64,000 nucleotides of DNA from positions 2,775,904 to 2,839,903 of the forward strand of contig CM074811.1 of the NCBI GenBank assembly GCA_037447605.1, read 5' to 3'. Below, piece by piece: positions 21,197 to 31,970 of the stretch; position 1 is the stretch's first letter, and every line of letters starts with the position of its first letter. Under the pieces are notes generated by a model, which saw nothing but the letters and a program-made list of their open reading frames with translations, had not been told where the DNA came from and made no database searches. Made by a program: the position numbers and the translations under genes. Source of the DNA: Zygnema circumcarinatum (lineage: Eukaryota > Streptophyta > Zygnematophyceae > Zygnematales > Zygnemataceae).

Positions 21197-24100
21197 ATGG
21201 CTGCGACGATGTTGCAAGACGCCATGGCCGGCTATCTGCTGCAGTTGGCTGCCGACGTGGAAGCTTGTCAGAGCGTGGAGCAGGTTGACGAGTTGCTGCG
21301 CTGCACGGCGCAACTTTTAGGCCTCTTGGAGCCCTGCAACGCGGAGGGTCAGAAGCTTTGCCTGCACCAAGCCAATCGATCAGGCGCGTCCTTGTTTTCT
21401 GCTAATCGGTTTTTTGATAGATCATATTGATCATGTTGACCATATTTCATTACGTTGCTTATCACATGCTCGCACTCTTCAAGGGCTCCTTTTTTTTCGA
21501 ATTTGCGTAGGCATGACGTTTGATTTGAGTGCAGGTGCATTCTTGCCTTAATATGGTTCGGAAAATTAATAGAAAGTACAATTTATATGTAACATATCAC
21601 ATGTTTAGGTGGCCAAGTTACATTCACCGTTTTTCATAGCTAAAAAAAAATGAAGGAATGAAGGAGTGGAGGAATGAGTGAAGGAAGCGGATTAAAGCCT
21701 GCACTACGCTACTGTTGAAGGAGCTTCGGCAATTATAAAATTTTCACGTAAGAGGTTTTAGAACTCCAAAGCACTCGTTGTTCTTGTTTTCAATACTGAC
21801 ACATCTGTTGCCGAGGTGTCTCACTTGCAGAAACTGAAATAGGGATCCCCAGCGGAAAGCTCTTGAAGGTAATTCCGGACATCATTTCACAACTACGCCA
21901 TGGTTTGCTAACATCGAAGAGGTGCTGTTGGTTAATGCGTTGAACTCCATTTTATTTACGTCCTAGTTTCACTTCTGCTTCAGAACACTGTACTTGTGTC
22001 CTATTTCATATTGAAGGTAGATCCTTTGTTTACGGCTGGGACGACTCCTCTTTCTTCCAGCTGGCTGCAGATTGCAGATTAGCAGCGGAAGCAACAGCAA
22101 TCACGGCGTCTTCCTCAGAAACGCTTCAAAAGGCATTTTACGACAACGGACATTTTACTGCTCTGGCTGAATTGCTACTGCACCGTATGCTCCGACGTAC
22201 CCGTCCTCTTTCAGTAGTCACATAAGTAACTTCTTGTCTTTTGTTTCCAAACAAGTGAAGAATGTGTTTGAATTACATTAAACAAATCAATTCGAGCGAA
22301 GCAGAGGCGCTGACCTTTGCTGAGTTCAATAAGTTACGAAAATTAACTAATAGAATCTCTTCTGATTAAGTCCTCTGCCGTTGCAGAAGTAGCACCCGAC
22401 TGGCTCTCTTGCTTCACGCACTCTACCAGGGCATCACTTCTCTATCCCTTTTTCCAGAAGGCGCCACCTGGCGCCCTCCTGCTGGCCGTGGTGCCAGCTC
22501 TAAGCTCCCCCATCTCTCCCCACGATTCTGATGATCTGAGAGACACAGCATCCACTCAACGGCTTGCTCAAAGGTGTGCTAAAAATGCTCGTTTCATGGT
22601 TATTAGCAAGTTTCATTTCCTTTGTCCTTCAGATACGAAATGGCCCAGTTTTGTGAACATAAACCTGCTCAATTTCTACTCATTTTGAAATTTGAGGGCT
22701 TGTCTTGTCGTGTGTGGCAGTAACTCCAACAATTTCTCGCTTCTGCAGGCTTTTAGTGCTTTGTCTTTTGGAGGAGCAGCCAGAGCACCGCTCAGGATTG
22801 TACCGACTTGCCTTGCAGTGCGGAAAATCTAGCACGAAAGATTGTGCCCCTTTGCTGCAAATGAATTTCTCAGATAGTCCAACGATTTGGACCAATGTAT
22901 GGAAGCAGGATGTCTTGCAACTGGCTGCTGTCCTCGCATCTATTCCCGACCGCGTGGAGCCATCTGCACCGAATGTTCTAAGAGCACCGTATCCTTTCCA
23001 TGGAAATGACGGAGGAAGCCTATTTCTCTGTGCATGGAAGAAACTAATAATTTAGTATCAGCTTGAGGGATTAGGCGTTGACGAGTCGGCTTTGGATTTT
23101 TCTTTTTTCCATATGCTCCAAGCCACTGGTAGAACTCTCTTTGTAGGAGCAAAAGTCGACATTTTGAAAAAATGACTTCTCCATTGACTTGAATTACTGT
23201 CAGAAAGTTCTTCCAAGAAGCACTGAAGCATCTTCTTCAAGCAGTCACAGATCGCTGGGAGATGTGCTATGGGGTAACCCCGCAGAAGAAAGTTGAAGTA
23301 GTGATGACTCTCTCAGAGGGAGAAAGAGGCTCCTTGCATGGAAGTGGAGGGGTGGAGAAGAAAAACAGTCTTTCTGCTGCACATGAAGGTCATGGAGGAC
23401 TTCAAGATTTGGCCGCTTGGGAGACAGATGGCACGTTCTTACTGGTGGGAGAGTTTATGATTCGGCTATGTCGCAGAGGCCATGCGGGTAGGCTCATATG
23501 CAACTTCAGGCCCATGAGGAGGAGGCTTACAAAGTTTTTATGGCTTGTTTGGCAAGGATAGCGTGGAGGGTGAGCTTACCTATTTTTCATGCTTGCGTAA
23601 GGAATGACTGTGAGCCATTAAGGGTTGGACCCATCTTCATGAGAGATCATGAAATTATTATTCTGCAGATGTCGCTGCAAGCGAACTACTTTCTGCTCTT
23701 CTGTCACATACCCAACAAATGGTGCAGCACGATTCAGAAAACGGGAAGAGTTCCATGCAAGAGACACGCTGTAATGAGGATCTTAGAAGGGAAGGGGTCT
23801 GGAGTGCTTTGATGGCCTCAATGCAAGACAAGAATGCAGTGGAGCGATTGGGAGAAGGATTGTTGAGGAATATGGCCCGAAAATCAGTACCAAAGGACGC
23901 AGGGAGGAGCATGTTAACAGTTCTTTATGGCCCATTGCTCAGCACACACTTCATAGAGATGCGGTGCGTTTTGTGCCCAAGTTACTGTGTGTCTTTTGTC
24001 ACTTTGTTCCTTTGATCAAGGAAGGTGGAAGGTGGGAGGCACTATGGATGGGCTTTTTCTCCATTTTTTTCTCATTGCGTCGTTCTCCGCTGTGATTGTT

Positions 24101-27100
24101 TGCATTCCTGGTAGAAAGATTCTACCACTCTAGAAGGAAACATTGTCGAACTGGAGAGGGGGAGGGGTGTTGGATGTGATAGGCAACTTTTTGTAGAGCA
24201 TCTTTTGCTCCGCCGAGTGCTGCCGCGCGTATGTCTGCAGTATATACTACCGTTCCTGTTCCACGATACTTCTGAACCGCCCAGACCACTCCCCCAACCC
24301 GCTACTTCCCTTTGGGGTGGAAGTATTCGTGGAGAGGTTGTTAAGCAGCTGGCGGATTATTGGGCCTCTGGAGACTGTATTCGATCGACTCCACTTGCTC
24401 AGCAAGCGTGTGAGTGCCATTTGTCAAGCCAGTGTGCAATGTCTCTTGCTCTGAAGGGGAGGGACAGGAGGCTTTGAGATAGTTGGAGGGGTTCAGTTGT
24501 GCTCAAGATGCACATCTAAAGATGTGGAGTAATCGTGCTTTGCATGACGGACATTCTCAGACTGACCTACTGCTGAGGAGGGAGGGGCTGGAATGGGAGG
24601 GAGGGATAGAGAAGTAAACGGAGATGCAACATTCTAGAAAGTGAGGAGAGATTGTTTAAACGAAAGTTCAGCTTACAGGGAAGTAGGGCCACAGAGAAGT
24701 GCAGAAGCGTGGAGGGGGAAGGAGAGAGAGAGAAGGAGGAGGATGGGGTGGGGGGAGGGGAAGGACAGAGGTGACCGTCGGTAACCTGTTTTGAGGGGAT
24801 TGCAGATGTTACCGCTGCCCTCTCGCTCAGCCTTAAGGGAATGACTCGACAACAACTTGAAGCCACATCGGGCCTTCTGGCGGCTCTTCTGCAAGGGGTG
24901 AGCGGTGGGTATAGGCTTCCTCTACTGAATTTAACTTGCATTATTACTTCCTTTCATGCCTTGGAGTATCAGCGACTCTCCAACCTGCTAGCAGCATAAA
25001 GGTTGAAACTTCCAAACATCGAAAATTTACTATGTTGAACAAGGGCGTCAGGACTCGTCCCTGTTTGTCTATTTGGGTGTTGTACAAACCCTTCCCAGTT
25101 TTGGAGACCATAGAATACAAACAATTTCGCCTACACGGGCGAAGCTTAATGCTGAAGATGGTGTGAGGATCTAAACAGATTGTTGCCAAATTAGCATTTT
25201 TTGTAGGAGAGAGCTAGAAACCATATACCTGTATCTCTTGCGGGGCTGGTGTCTGTGAACTCAACATGTCGAAGGCGCATGCAGGAAGACTGGAGAGCCC
25301 CCTTCTTCCTATTCGAACGATGGCCCAAAAGGTGGCCTTTACCTTCTCCACTGTTATCGATCCTAAGAACCCACTCACTTTTGATGAAGACTTCAGGCCG
25401 AGTGAAGCATCTGATGAGGAGTGTGAGAGAGTAATAGTAGAGATTACTGCAGGAACTGGTAAAGCTGACTGTGAGAGGAATGGGGCTGAAGAACAAAGAG
25501 GGAAACTGGAGGTGTCAGAAGACAAGGTGAAGAATGAGAGAAGGCGGAGTAGAAAGGTGAACAGAGGGCGAGCAAAGCAGGGAGAAAAAGATCCTGATGC
25601 TGTGGTTCGGCTGAGTGGTGAAGGGGAGGATGGAGATGTGGAGGATGGGAGTGAAAGGGAGGGGCAAAGCTCTGGGAGTGGGGAATCGAGCGATGGTAGT
25701 GACTACTCATTGGAGGCATATGATTTAGCAGACGATGCAGAGGATCTGGAAGAAAAAGTTCCTAAGCAGTTAAGAGACTGTGCAGCAGCTTTGAGGAAGA
25801 AGGATGATCCTGATGCGGTTAGTATTCTAAGTCTTTTTTTGGTTTGCGAGGGGAAGGAAGGGAGGGAGAAGGAAGGGAAGTGGAAAGAGGTATGAGGGAG
25901 GAGGGATGGGGGAGAGGGGATGAGCGACGAGGGCCGGAGGATGCGCGAGAGGGGGAAAGAGTTAAGGGGGCAGGGAGGAACAGAAGGAGAGCGGAGAGAA
26001 GGAGAGGAGTATAGGAGGAAGGATGGATTACACGGGGATTATGAAAGTTAATTGCAAGACATGTCATGCGTGCATCGAAGAATGTGCACTTAGTATCTTA
26101 ACCAGTTTACTTGTCCAACCAAAAATCTTTTCTGACAGGATGAACTGTGTATTCAACTTAGCATGGTAGTTTTTTTTTTAGGACTTCACAATTAAGTGTT
26201 TTCTATATTTGTGCTGCCTGAAATCGAGCCTGGTCTCTCCCACTGCAGTGACTGACAAATACGGACAGAATTCAGTTGAGAAGAATGGCTTGGAAATGAA
26301 GTTCACTTCTTCCTTAAACATCAACTTACTCTATGCTTTTTCTCGTTGACGACAATCTCAGGTAGAGAAGGCTTTGAGAGCGGCTGAAGAACTGGTTCGA
26401 GCCCGCCCCGATGAACTCGCTGATGTGGCCCCCGAGCTCGCCTCAGCCCTCGTGCATGTTCAGAGCAGTGCTGTTGCGGTAGAGGGAGAGGAAGAGCAGT
26501 TAGAAGATGTGCAGCAGAAAGCTCTGCAGGCCTTGCTGGAGGAGGCCCCAGGGCCGACATTGGGAGTGTTACAACGAGCCATATATTCTCCACATGTGGA
26601 CATAAGCCAACGTCTATTCATTCTTGATGTTATGGCAGGTGTGAGTCTCCCCTCCTCTCTCCTTCTCCCTCCCCCCCCTCTCTCTCTCCCGTCTCTCTCT
26701 CTGTGTCTGTGTGCCTGCGTTGGAGGAGGAATGGAGCTGTCTCTCGTAGCTGCTGCATTCTCGGTTGGTTAAGCAAGAAATCTTAGAGCCAAGAGTGGAG
26801 CAATTGAAAAATAAGAAAATTAACATCAATCACGGCAATCGTGCTTTGCCGCTAACAATGAACTTTTCTCATTCTCATTTGCGGCAGATGGTGCCAGGGC
26901 TCTCGCATCCTTGCCCTCTCCTACCCTTTCTCACGTCTCGGGCTCTCCCGTTCCCAGAAATCGTTTAATTGTGGAAGTTTCCTCAACTTCTGGGGCAAAG
27001 TCGTGGTTGGGTCCTGGGGCATCTGTGGGTCCTCCTGGGGGGGGTCCCTGGATTGAAGTGAACTCTCATCTACCTCGTCTGTGGGGGGACGAGAGCCTTC

Positions 27101-28338
27101 TCTCATGGGCTCATCGGTATGAGAGAGAGCTTCCATTGCAAGCAGGAGTCCGACGACTTGGCAGAACTCGGAGAGGTGGGAGGGAACGGGGGACTGTCCC
27201 AACTGTTACTAACGGGGCTGGAGAAGGTGGAGAGAAAGAAAGGAGAATTGTTGTGGAGCCGAGAGAGAACCGGTTTGCGGGGCTCGCGGCTGCCTTCATG
27301 CTTCCTTTGATGAGAGATTTTGATAAAGTGCGGCAAGGAGTGGACTGGGTTGGGAGGGACTTTGTAGTATTGGGACGCTTGCTTTCCTTTCTCGGTACTT
27401 GCATGGAGGCCGTGGCCCTGCAACCTCAAGCCTCTTCACTTGCCGGAGCTTTGCTGGACATGCTGCAAGCAAGGTAAGGCCATGGCTTCCATCGGGACAC
27501 TCCTGGGAATCCCGAAGGTGTTACGGTGTTAGGAAGTTCGGATCATAAAGATTATCGATTTTCTGTCCTCTCCATCCGTTGTCTATGTACCGATACAGTC
27601 CTCAAAAGCTCGCAGCAGGGAGATAAAACTTCAAAAAGGAACCCTAGCTTAGGCCAGGTTGCTGAGCCCCAGAGTGTGGGGAGGAGGGGGGTAAATACAG
27701 GGCAGTGGCGTCCCATTCGGAGGCCTATGTCAGAAGAGCTGCTCTCTATGCTGCAGTGCAGCTCCTGCGGGCTGTTCCTTCCCCCTCTGTTGTGGGAGCG
27801 TTAGCTGGGGAAGATTCGAGCCTCGCAAGGGGACTGGAGTGGTTGCGGGAATGGGCTTTCCGTCTCAGTACCGAAGACCCTGATGACGACTGCTGCATGG
27901 TGAGATTATTCAATAGTAGGCGCGCTGGCACTGGCGCTCTTTACTACGTACTACACTCAGAAAAACATTAACTTCTTCATACAATTAGCTTCTGGTGTAG
28001 GACTTGTATCCATTGAGGGCAACCTATTAAACATAACACGCAATCCCAGCTTGCAGCATGAGTTAAGGGCGCGTGTGGCATGCCGCAATTGGCCTATACC
28101 TGGTCAGACGCTATTGCGTGTTACGTGCTTTAGGAATGGCCTTGTATTCTGACTTTTATTATTGACACCTATGCGCTTGTGGTGATTCTGGCTGTGTGGG
28201 TGTCTGCAGCTCGCTTCTGTGTGCCTTGAAGTGCACAGAGACACAGCACAAAGGGCGATCCAGAGCATGGCGGGCATACCACCACCCTCCATGGCAGCCG
28301 CGCCGAAGGATCGGAGGGTTCTAATTACACCTTTTTAG
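21197..28338 (+). CDS. TELO2: TELO2/TEL2, PIKK-stabilising TTT-complex HEAT-repeat protein
   Basis: Many exons; well placed ones are 21197-21347, 21831-21868, 22061-22184, 22387-22573, 22749-22988, 23204-23487, about 23670-23955, 24187-24410, 24805-24899, about 25275-25818, 26362-26640, 26888-27474, about 27702-27899 and 28210-28338. Family markers in order: WLSCFTHSTRASLLYPFFQK with APPGALLLAVVPAL; TVIDPKNPLTFDEDF; the acidic SDYSLEAYDLADDAEDLEE linker; PKQLRDCAAALRKKDDPDA joined to VEKALRAAEELVRARPDELA; RLFILDVMADGARAL; GVDWVGRDFVVLGRLLSFLG; and SHSEAYVRRAALYAAVQLL. TELO2 acts with TTI1/TTI2 and HSP90 to mature ATM, ATR and TOR kinases. The acidic linker is phosphorylated by CK2 in other species, and Ser/acid stretches here fit that. 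The exon at about 23505-23570 and the start of the 25.3-kb exon are uncertain. It shares its upstream region with ZYP1. Confidence 0.85.
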
Positions 28339-30154
28339 CTGTGCGAGGCGACGACGACGGTGGTATTCCGGTGGGTTCGTAGAGCATATATATAAGGCTA
28401 CAGAGGAAACCAAGCCGACGTATGTCAAATTTTGGCATGGGAAGCTGTTTAAATGCGCGTGTGCTTCTGCAAAGGGGCGTATTGCTTACTATAAATTTTC
28501 ATAGAATACATATTTGCAAAAGCATTGCACCTTTCCTGGAAAATGCTCTTTGTTTGGTGTTCACATTGGCTCCATCCGTTCTCTCGCTTAAAGCTCATTT
28601 GAGAAAAAGGAGAGGACGAGCGCAATCCTCGCTAGGCCGGGGCTCCATCAGCGGTTTCAACGGCGAATCTGCCGTGGTAGAGACAAGTTAGAGTTTTACA
28701 GAACGCCCAAAAACAAGGCCGGTCCAAAAAACGCTGATTGCATTGTCCAGTCGTGCGCCACCACCTTTTTCCTCGGCCGCTTCTTCCCACACTCCCTTGT
28801 AGGAAAAATGGAGGACAATACAATACAGCATCATGTTCTTTATGGCGCACTTCAAAATAACATATATGACAATCTCAGAAGTCCTTCCCATCAAATGTAT
28901 TAATATTCTTCAAAACCATATATTTTACACAATTTGCTGTCAACGTTCACATAACGCTACATTATCTACATTATCATTTTCAAAATCTTTATCTTTACGG
29001 TCATTCAATCTACCATCGTTTTCATGCAGCATTCATTTCACGATGGCGACACACCCCTCACGATGGGAACGCCCTAAAATGCATCAATCATAAAAACAAA
29101 AGCTCAAACGCGAAAAAAACCACCCCCGAAGTACTCACAAATTACCCTTCTTTTTTCTTCTCTTGTTTATTGTTCCTTCTGTTGAAGGAAAGGAAAATGG
29201 CATTGATCTCACGATGGCGAGGCCATCAAATGTACATGGACAAAATCAGCATGGGGAAGGAACCACGAGGAACTGGTCGCAAAGGACCTATTGAAGGACC
29301 TGTTGAAGGCCTACCATTCAGCAAGAAAGAGCAGGGCCTGTTGAACGAACGGACACATCCGTCCGACCGACCGTTGGGTTGGTAACGCTCGGTTGTACGG
29401 TATCATGAAGACCGTACTGTACGGACTACGAGCTCATAGAGCTGCCATGGCTTTTGGGCTTCATTTTCCCCAACGTCCGCATACTGTACAACTCAAAAGG
29501 TGCACTCATGTAGTGTACAATAGGGGTATAGGATAACGTAGTACACTTGATGGTCCTTAGCTTGTGTCGGCGGTCCTTGGTAGATTCGGTCACAGTCTGA
29601 ACAGTGCACTAGAGCGCTGTTCTCAGTGGGAAGACGATCGGGTTTGAATAGGACACGTGGAGGGCGGCGATAGGCCGAGTCACCAGTGGAGTCCGCTTAG
29701 TATGATAAGTGTTGGTCATTCACGTGGCGCGCGACGATAGGTCGCGCGGCTGCGAGTTAGCTTAGTACGGATTATTCGAGGCGCGAAGGAGCGCGGAAGG
29801 CTCGGAGCGACGGAGGAGGTTTCGATCCGAGGTTTCGGTACGGACACTCCCATCTCCATGGCGGCCTTTCGAGCTGAGCTCCCGTGCGGTGCGGAGCGAA
29901 CTCCAGAAGGCGCGGAGCGACCTTGGCGACATGGAGGTGGCACACGGTGGCACGCGGTGGAACGTGGAGTTGCTTCAGTAGCTAGTATTTAGTTTTCTTT
30001 GTGCATATTTTTAGTTAACCCTTAGAACCTTACACCTTGCTCGTGGTGCTGAGTGTAGAGGTCTGCTGTATGGGCAGCAGTAGATAGGCGTGCTGGGCAG
30101 AGAATTAGGAATCAGCTGCGGGCTGAGTTTCATTGTAAAACCCTTCCTATTTAT
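28339..30154. other. Repeat-rich intergenic DNA
   Basis: No supported gene. It includes copy A of the dispersed repeat (28910-29514). The stretch 29640-29960 is GC-rich with short open frames lacking any recognisable domain. AT-rich DNA around 28840-28930 flanks the repeat. Confidence 0.5.
28910..29514 (+). repeat. Dispersed repeat, copy A
   Basis: Direct copy of the element at 39540-40220, alignable along nearly its whole length. Shared blocks include ACGCTACATTATCTACATTA, AAAATGGCATTGATCTCACG followed by ATGGCGAGGCCATCAAATGT, GACGGACACATCCGTCCGAC-type sequence, and TTTTCCCCAACGTCCGCAT near the end. A short open frame (from about 29170, starting MFLLLKERKMALISRWRGH) is kept in both copies, but no known transposase or reverse-transcriptase domain is visible. 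I saw no clear terminal inverted repeats or target duplications. Confidence 0.8.
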
Positions 30155-30945
30155 TTCCGCTTCTTTGATTGTCCCGGAGAAAGGTCATGTGAGGATTCCT
30201 GGGTGGGTGGAAAGGTGATGTTTGACGATTGTCTTGCTGGCGGTTGATGGTTTGTTGCTTTTTCGGAAAGCACTGCGGCTCAGAGTACAATACTGATTGG
30301 TTCGTGTTTCGTTTATGGGTTCCGTGGCCCGTTCTGGTATCGCTTTTGTCTGGGATCAGTTCATGTTTAAGCTGTTGCTGAAAAACTGCTTTGATTGTTG
30401 ATGTTTATGGACCAGTTCTTTCTCTCTCTCTCCCTCTCGCTCTGTCTCTCTCTCTCTAACTCAGCAGTTGTGGGGGATGTCCTTGCCAGGGGGTTGTCTG
30501 CAGAAGTTAGCGGAGGTATTGATAGCCATAAGGGATGAAAGAGCATGTCAGGATGTTGCAAGGCAGACGCTTGCTCTGTGCCCGGCACACCCACGTGCAG
30601 CACAAATCAAGTCCACCATTGATTTACATTTGACATGTGGTGCATCAGATGAACATAGTACGAGAGAGCAACCGAATGAGTACGGTTCCTTAACTTCAAA
30701 AGTGAAGGGGAGGGATAATGCATCTCATTCAGATAGGAAGTTGAAGATGCATGTTGGTAAGAACGAAAGAGGGATAAGAAATGGAGAGGAAAAATCTGCT
30801 AATGCTTCAGTCAGAGCTGGACAGCAGAGCAATAATGAACGCAGCATTGGCGATGTAGGAGGAGACAGGGTTGAGCATAGAAACGAGTACAGGGAAACCG
30901 TGGTCAAGGTGAGGCAGCCGACGCTGACACATAGAGGTTTGGATG
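30155..30945 (+). pseudogene. Partial duplication of CABIN1 (intron 5 end and 5' part of exon 6)
   Basis: This stretch matches 42366-43175 almost base for base in direct orientation, about 12.2 kb away. It includes the CT-rich acceptor region and about 455 nt of the exon. Since intron sequence is included, it arose by DNA duplication and not by retroposition. Only a few residue changes are seen in the frame (for example CQDVARQ against CQDIARQ), and the frame stays open until TAG at 30948, just past the breakpoint. It lacks the other CABIN1 exons and a recognised promoter, so it is probably not a functional gene. Confidence 0.88.
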
Positions 30946-31970
30946 GTTAGCGTGGTTGGTCGCTGGCTTAGTCGACCAACGCTGGTGACGTGACATGACG
31001 TGACATGACGTGACTTGACTGACTCTCCCTTTCTCGCATTCTGCTCCGAACAGATCGACCCGCCGGGCTGCAGACCAAAATGAAGATGACAATGTTCCGA
31101 CTTCTGACCAAACACAGCTCACAACATCTCTTGGCATCATTTTCAACTCATCACATATCCTCGATAGAGGCGATCATGGTCTGCTACCCAACCAAAGAGA
31201 GCGATCGACTGTTTGCATAACACCGCAATGCCAACAAGAACCGAAAGCCGAAGACGAACTATCCATCCATCCCCAAAGCGTGTCTTTATGCATCCCTTGT
31301 GCATGCCACTGCCATGGTGCGTCCGCTCCCTCATCTGCCGTGCCTGTGCAGGTACGCGCACTACTGGAAAGCCATGATAAGTTTGACCGCCTCGTCCTCT
31401 GAGAGTGCAAAGGAGGGAGGAGAGGCGTCACGCGCCCCATGAGCCGCTCTCGCATGCGACAAAAGTCGCATGCCTATTCGCACTCGCTAAGGCCGCGGTC
31501 AGTCGGGTGTTGTGTCGTCGCGCAGACCCCGATCCATCGCTTCAAGGCATGCCTGCACGCAGAGGAAACCGTCAGGACCAGGCCGGTGAAGGAAGGTGAA
31601 TCTTGAAAGAGTGGGGGAAAACAACTGGAGGAGCATGAAAAGAATCCGTATTTGAATGCAACGAATGGCCTACGTAGGAATTTGATGCAATAAGATAACT
31701 CTTAGTGTCTTGTGAAGAGGATCATAACGGATCTCTCGTAAGAAAAAAACTAACTTCCATCAGATAGCCTCATGATAACAAAGCAAGTAGTTCAAGTTGA
31801 ACGATTGTGCAGAGTCGAATCCAAACATTCCAAAATGATCAGAAGAAAGACAGGAAATAGACTGCAACAGTAAGCAGCAGCAGCCATAGGAGGTGTCAAG
31901 GGACAAGGCGAAGAGTACCAGCATCGGTAACGGGAGGAGGGGCTCAAGGAGAACGGCTCGGAGGGGGACG
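30946..31970. other. Intergenic region between CABIN1 fragment and LRR gene
   Basis: No supported gene. It starts with an inverted repeat at the duplication breakpoint (GTTGGTCG at 30955-30962 and CGACCAAC at 30973-30980), followed by a short GTGACATGAC tandem repeat at about 30985-31020. The 3' UTR of the minus-strand LRR gene probably lies at its right end. Confidence 0.5.

Noticed and set aside
25444-25719. Minus-strand His/Pro/Ser-rich frame
   Set aside because: Shadow of the acidic linker of TELO2, which matches the family on the plus strand.
30468-30950. Independent TPR protein gene of 160 codons
   Set aside because: It is a truncated copy of CABIN1 intron 5 and exon 6; the first codons come from intron sequence before the acceptor.
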